A stretch of DNA of 7,795 nucleotides from an uncultured Bacilli bacterium (GTDB taxonomy: Bacteria; Bacillota_I; Bacilli_A; RF39; UBA660), in contig CANQOH010000047.1 of assembly GCA_947625425.1 (NCBI GenBank), forward strand, positions 1 to 7,795, given 5' to 3'. A program made the translations under genes and the position numbers. Below, piece by piece: positions 4,644-7,795 of this stretch; position 1 is the stretch's first letter, and every line of letters starts with the position of its first letter. The notes under the pieces are model-generated. The model searched no databases. It was not told the DNA's origin and worked only from the letters and a program-made list of their open reading frames with translations.

Positions 4644-5096
4644 ATGGATTCTTATGAAATTAATAAGAATACAGTAGCTTTAATACCAAAAGATGATCAT
4701 CATACGGTAGTGTATGAAGTAGAAGATTCTTTTACTGTTGATAAACCAGTTTTAAAAATAGTAGAAGAAAGTTGTGAATATTTTGGTAGTTCACTTGAAG
4801 GTCGTCAAATAGGGACTTCTAAATTAGTTGGTTTTACTCATAAAGTACCAGTTATAATAGAAGAAACATTTGATTTGATATTTTTTCCTACTTTATCACC
4901 TAAAAATAAAGAATGTTCTTGGTTATCTTATGAACATATTTATAAACCTGATAAGTTTAAAGATAAGACGATTATTGAACTAAAAAATGGTAAAAAGTTA
5001 CTTGTAGATGTATCTTCAGCAATAATAGATAATCAATTATATAGATGTTCGAGATTAAAAGATACATTACAAATGCGAAAAATTGAGAAAAAATGA
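4644..5096 (+). CDS. comK: ComK-family competence transcription factor, C-terminally short
   Basis: I recognise this 150-residue protein as a homologue of ComK, the B. subtilis master activator of DNA-uptake genes, which binds AT-rich minor grooves. Remembered B. subtilis landmarks align in order: SYEINKNTVALIPKD (3-17) with SYEVNGATIAVLPEE; SCEYFGSSLEGRQIGT (43-58) followed by THKVPV with SCRFFGSSYAGRKAGT...SHKPPI; FFPTLSPKNKECSWLSYEHI (80-99) with FFPTLSSTRPQCGWISHVHV; and DNQLYRCSRLKD (129-140) with ENQVYRTAWLRT. The start is ATG with GGGAGG seven bases upstream; an in-frame GTG 22 codons earlier lies in the promoter and lacks such a site. B. subtilis ComK has 192 residues. The missing tail there holds the MecA-binding FMLYPK motif, so ClpCP control by that route is unlikely. 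The gene is monocistronic between two terminators, in the slot of rlbA/yaaA. It could be a diverged paralogue (as Staphylococcus ComK2) with another role. Confidence 0.88.
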   Translation: MDSYEINKNTVALIPKDDHHTVVYEVEDSFTVDKPVLKIVEESCEYFGSSLEGRQIGTSKLVGFTHKVPVIIEETFDLIFFPTLSPKNKECSWLSYEHIYKPDKFKDKTIIELKNGKKLLVDVSSAIIDNQLYRCSRLKDTLQMRKIEKK

Positions 5097-5098
5097 TT

Positions 5099-5124
5099 AA
5101 AAAGCTACTAAAAGGTAGCTTTTT
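5099..5124 (+). terminator. Intrinsic terminator after comK
   Basis: AAAAAGCTAC (5099-5108) and GTAGCTTTTT (5115-5124) make a ten-pair stem with a six-base loop, ending in five T. It begins two bases after the comK TGA. The A-run on the other side would let it work on the minus strand too. It separates comK from the recF-gyrB unit. Confidence 0.85.
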
Positions 5125-5125
5125 G

Positions 5126-5134
5126 TGTTATAAT
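5126..5134 (+). promoter_or_regulatory. Extended -10 promoter of recF-gyrB
   Basis: TGTTATAAT is a perfect extended -10 (TG-n-TATAAT), placed one base after the comK terminator. Its -35 would fall inside the terminator stem and shows no consensus, which extended -10 promoters tolerate. Expected start near 5141, leaving a leader of about 60 bases that contains the palindrome GAGTACTC (5150-5157) and the recF ribosome site AAAGAGG (5187-5193). No S4-domain or other small gene fits in this leader. Confidence 0.7.
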
Positions 5135-5201
5135 TTATTTGAGGTATGGGAGTACTCAAAAAATACTTTTGTTAATCTATGGTCGTAAAAGAGGCTAAAA
5201 A

Positions 5202-6290
5202 ATGAAGATACAACATTTGAGATTATTAAATTTTAGAAATTATGAAAAAATGGAAATTAGTTTTGCACCTAGTTATAACATTATATATGGTATTAATGGT
5301 TCTGGTAAGACTAATTTAATAGAAAGTATTTATGTGCTTGCACTTACAAAGTCTTTTAGGGGTTCTGTTGATAAAGTACTAATTATGAACAACAAAGATG
5401 TTTGTCGAGTAGAAGGGACAATTACGGATAAATATACTAATGATTATAAAATAATAATCAAAGATGGTGGAAAAAAAGTAAAAATAAATAATACTAAAGT
5501 AGATAAGTTAAGTGATTATATATCTAAAGTTAGTGTTGTACTCTTTAATCCTGATGATTTAAGATTTATAAAGGATTCACCTAGTGTAAGAAGAAAAGCT
5601 ATTAATTTAGAAATTTCACAAATAAATAATAGTTATCTGAAAAATTTAAATAATTATAATAAACTATTAAAACAAAGAAATACTTATTTAAAATCAATGA
5701 ATATTAATGCTAATACTTCAAGTGAATATTTAGAAATATTAACAAATAAATTAATTGATTTAGGTGAAAAAATTTATTTATCAAGAAAAAAATATATTGA
5801 TTTATTAAATGATAAAATAGGGGAGTTTTATAAAAAAATATGTGATATTTCTGATTTAACCTTAGAATATGTTTCTGATTTTAATAATTTTGATAAAGAA
5901 AAAATCCTAAAGAAATATAAAGAAAGTTTAAATAGAGATATTATCTTAGGTAAAACGACTTTTGGAGTTCATCATGATGATATTAAATTTAAGTTTATGG
6001 GATTTAATATTAGAGATTATGGATCTGAAGGACAACAAAAAAATGCTATTATAGCTTATAAAATGGCTGAATTAGAGATTTTTTATCAAATTAGGAATGA
6101 TTATCCTATTTTAATATTAGATGACTTATTTAGTGAATTAGATAGGTTTAAAATAAATAATATTTTGTCATTAATAAATGAAAATGTTCAGACATTTATA
6201 ACAACGACTGAGATTGATAAAATAAATATTGATATTTTACAAAGAAGTAAGTTGTTTGAGATAAATGATGGTGTTGTGAGGGAGGATTAA
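5202..6290 (+). CDS. recF: DNA replication and repair protein RecF
   Basis: RecF is an SMC-like ABC ATPase that, with RecO and RecR, loads RecA at single-strand gaps. The 362-residue product is of normal length. It opens MKIQHLRLLNFRNYEKMEIS, has Walker A GINGSGKT (30-37), the conserved VVLFNPDDLRFIKDSPSVRR region (112-131), a helical middle arm (about 140-245), the ABC signature YGSEGQQK (273-280) and Walker B ILILDDLFSELD (303-314). The start is ATG with AAAGAGG eight bases upstream. gyrB begins three bases after the recF stop, and its GGGAGG site lies in the recF 3' end (6280-6285), so the two are cotranscribed and probably coupled. In B. subtilis remB/yaaB lies between recF and gyrB; it is absent here. 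Confidence 0.97.
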   Translation: MKIQHLRLLNFRNYEKMEISFAPSYNIIYGINGSGKTNLIESIYVLALTKSFRGSVDKVLIMNNKDVCRVEGTITDKYTNDYKIIIKDGGKKVKINNTKVDKLSDYISKVSVVLFNPDDLRFIKDSPSVRRKAINLEISQINNSYLKNLNNYNKLLKQRNTYLKSMNINANTSSEYLEILTNKLIDLGEKIYLSRKKYIDLLNDKIGEFYKKICDISDLTLEYVSDFNNFDKEKILKKYKESLNRDIILGKTTFGVHHDDIKFKFMGFNIRDYGSEGQQKNAIIAYKMAELEIFYQIRNDYPILILDDLFSELDRFKINNILSLINENVQTFITTTEIDKINIDILQRSKLFEINDGVVRED

Positions 6291-6293
6291 TAT

Positions 6294-7795
6294 ATGAAGG
6301 AAGAATATAATGATAGTGATATTCAAGTTCTAGAAGGGTTAGAAGCTGTACGTAAGAGACCCGGTATGTATATTGGTACCACTAGTGAAAGAGGACTTCA
6401 CCATTTAGTTTGGGAAATAGTTGATAATGCTGTTGATGAAGCATTAGCTGGTTATTGCGATGATATTGAAGTAATAATTGAAAAAGGTAATATTATTACA
6501 GTTAAAGATGATGGTCGTGGAATGCCAACTGGTATGAATGCTAAGACTGGGTTATCAACAATTGAAACTATTTTTACAGTATTACATGCTGGAGGTAAAT
6601 TCGGTGGTGGCGGATATAAAGTATCTGGAGGCTTACATGGTGTAGGTGCTTCAGTAGTTAATGCTTTATCTGCTTGGTTGGAAGTTAGAGTTTATCGAGA
6701 TGGTCATGTATATTTTCAAAGATTTGAGAATGGTGGACATCCTGTTGAACCATTAAAAGTTATAGAAGATTGTGATCCTGATAGAACTGGTACAACAGTT
6801 ACTTTTAAAGCAGATCCAACAATCTTTAAAGAAACAACTGTTTATGATTATGAAACACTAGCTACAAGATTAGAAGAATTAGCTTTCTTAAATAAAGGAT
6901 TAAGAATTATCTTAGAAGATTTAAGAGAAGATGAAAAGAAACAAGAATTTGTATATAGTGGTGGAATTATTGAATTTGTTAAGAAATTAAATAAAAATAA
7001 AAAAGTAATTCATGAAAATGTTGTTTATGTTGAAGGACAGGAAGATAATATTTCAATTGAGGTAGCTTTCCAATATAATGAAGATTATAATTCTTGTTTA
7101 TATTCTTTTACTAATAATATTAGTACTCATGAAGGTGGTACTCACGAAGATGGAGTTAAGAGAGCTTTAACAAGAATTATTAATAACTATGCTAAGAATG
7201 CTAAGTTATTAAAAGATAATGATGATCCTTTAACTGGTGATGATGTCAGAGAAGGTTTAACAATGATTATTTCTTGTAAACATCCTGATCCACAGTTTGA
7301 AGGTCAAACAAAGACTAAACTAGGTAATGCTGAAGTTAGAAAGATTGCTGATGATGTATTTAGTGAAGGATTAGAAAGATTCTTACTTGAAAATCCTGAA
7401 GAAGCTAGATTAATAATTGAAAAGTCAATGACTGCTTCAAGAGCTAGATTAGCTGCGAAAAAAGCGAGAGAATTAACTCGTCGTAAAGGTGATTTAGATA
7501 TTACTAATTTCTATGGAAAATTATCTGATTGTAAGAGTAAAGATCCATCTGAATGTGAAATATTTATCGTCGAGGGAGATTCAGCTGGTGGTTCAGCTAT
7601 TAAAGGTCGTAATAGTATGACGCAAGCAATCCTTCCTTTAAGAGGTAAAATTTTAAATGTTGAAAAAGCTAGATTAGATAGAGCTTTAAATAATGAAGAA
7701 ATAAGAACAATTATTACAGCATTTGGTACTGGTATTGGTGATGAATTTGATTTATCTAAATTAAGATATGACAAAATTATTATTATGACTGATGC
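6294..7795 (+). CDS. gyrB: DNA gyrase subunit B (3' end outside window)
   Basis: GyrB supplies ATPase and DNA-gate functions of the GyrA2GyrB2 gyrase, which introduces negative supercoils. 500 codons are present of about 640 expected; the frame stays open to the window edge. The GHKL ATPase domain shows RKRPGMYIG (20-28), the catalytic Glu41 and Mg-binding Asn45 in [18 protein letters not shown] (72-78), and [17 protein letters not shown] (102-118). The transducer domain follows (about 220-400). The TOPRIM domain begins near 423 with EGDSAGG (427-433, catalytic Glu427), then [20 protein letters not shown]. The window ends at IIIMTDA, in the TOPRIM DxD motif. ATG has GGGAGG eight bases upstream. 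Gyrase B rather than ParE is indicated by adjacency to recF and by [10 protein letters not shown]. The Lys usually found two residues after GGS is Ile here, as remembered from other GyrB sequences. Confidence 0.98.
   Translation, partial: MKEEYNDSDIQVLEGLEAVRKRPGMYIGTTSERGLHHLVWEIVDNAVDEALAGYCDDIEVIIEKGNIITVKDDGRGMPTGMNAKTGLSTIETIFTVLHAGGKFGGGGYKVSGGLHGVGASVVNALSAWLEVRVYRDGHVYFQRFENGGHPVEPLKVIEDCDPDRTGTTVTFKADPTIFKETTVYDYETLATRLEELAFLNKGLRIILEDLREDEKKQEFVYSGGIIEFVKKLNKNKKVIHENVVYVEGQEDNISIEVAFQYNEDYNSCLYSFTNNISTHEGGTHEDGVKRALTRIINNYAKNAKLLKDNDDPLTGDDVREGLTMIISCKHPDPQFEGQTKTKLGNAEVRKIADDVFSEGLERFLLENPEEARLIIEKSMTASRARLAAKKARELTRRKGDLDITNFYGKLSDCKSKDPSECEIFIVEGDSAGGSAIKGRNSMTQAILPLRGKILNVEKARLDRALNNEEIRTIITAFGTGIGDEFDLSKLRYDKIIIMTD

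Noticed and set aside
5146..5175. Nine-codon open frame in the recF leader (ATG at 5146)
   Set aside because: GAGG is only one base from the ATG and the codons are unremarkable; a leader peptide is not supported.
7511..7774. Minus-strand open frame of 87 codons
   Set aside because: Antisense to the gyrB TOPRIM region, whose motifs on the plus strand are clear.
1..7795. Mollicute code 4 (TGA as Trp), CRISPR arrays, tRNA/rRNA genes, insertion sequences
   Set aside because: TGA ends rnpA, dnaA and comK and Trp is TGG throughout; no spaced identical repeats, tRNA-like folds, transposase motifs or terminal inverted repeats were seen.

Overview
This window is the chromosomal replication-origin region of a very AT-rich member of the Firmicutes, most likely class Bacilli. 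The evidence is the gene order jag-yidC-rnpA-rpmH, oriC, dnaA-dnaN-(comK)-recF-gyrB, a ComK-family protein (a Bacilli hallmark), a lipoprotein-type YidC, and Shine-Dalgarno sites of the GGAGG type. TGA is used as a stop (rnpA, dnaA, comK) and tryptophan is TGG, so this is the standard bacterial code and not the Mycoplasma/Spiroplasma code. I cannot name the genus; an uncultured gut-type Bacilli lineage is plausible but is inference.

Left arm, minus strand, 1-1530: rpmH (L34), rnpA (RNase P protein), yidC (membrane insertase) and the first 28 codons of jag/khpB form one tightly packed operon. It reads away from the origin from a strong sigma-A promoter at 1564-1593. A weak hairpin with a T-run between rpmH and rnpA may attenuate transcription.

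Origin, 1531-1860 and 3223-3376: a cluster of DnaA boxes lies between rpmH and dnaA, and a second smaller group lies between dnaA and dnaN. This is the bipartite layout known from Bacillus. One box variant, with its T-rich flank, occurs in both parts.

Right arm, plus strand, 1861-7795: dnaA (probable TTG start) and dnaN, then an intrinsic terminator. Next comes a stand-alone gene that I recognise as a short ComK homologue, with its own promoter region and terminator. Then come recF and gyrB as a two-gene operon from an extended -10 promoter, with gyrB cut by the window end. The S4-domain gene rlbA/yaaA that sits between dnaN and recF in B. subtilis is absent; comK occupies that place.

Most of the genes are ordinary housekeeping genes for replication initiation, elongation, recombination, DNA supercoiling, ribosome/RNase P assembly and membrane insertion, all transcribed in the direction of fork movement. 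The unusual part is the comK unit at 4541-5124. It is a competence-type regulator beside oriC, has no MecA-type C-terminal degron, and is preceded by helically phased 10-bp repeats resembling Spo0A boxes. One of these repeats is shared as an exact 14-base word with the dnaA-proximal origin.
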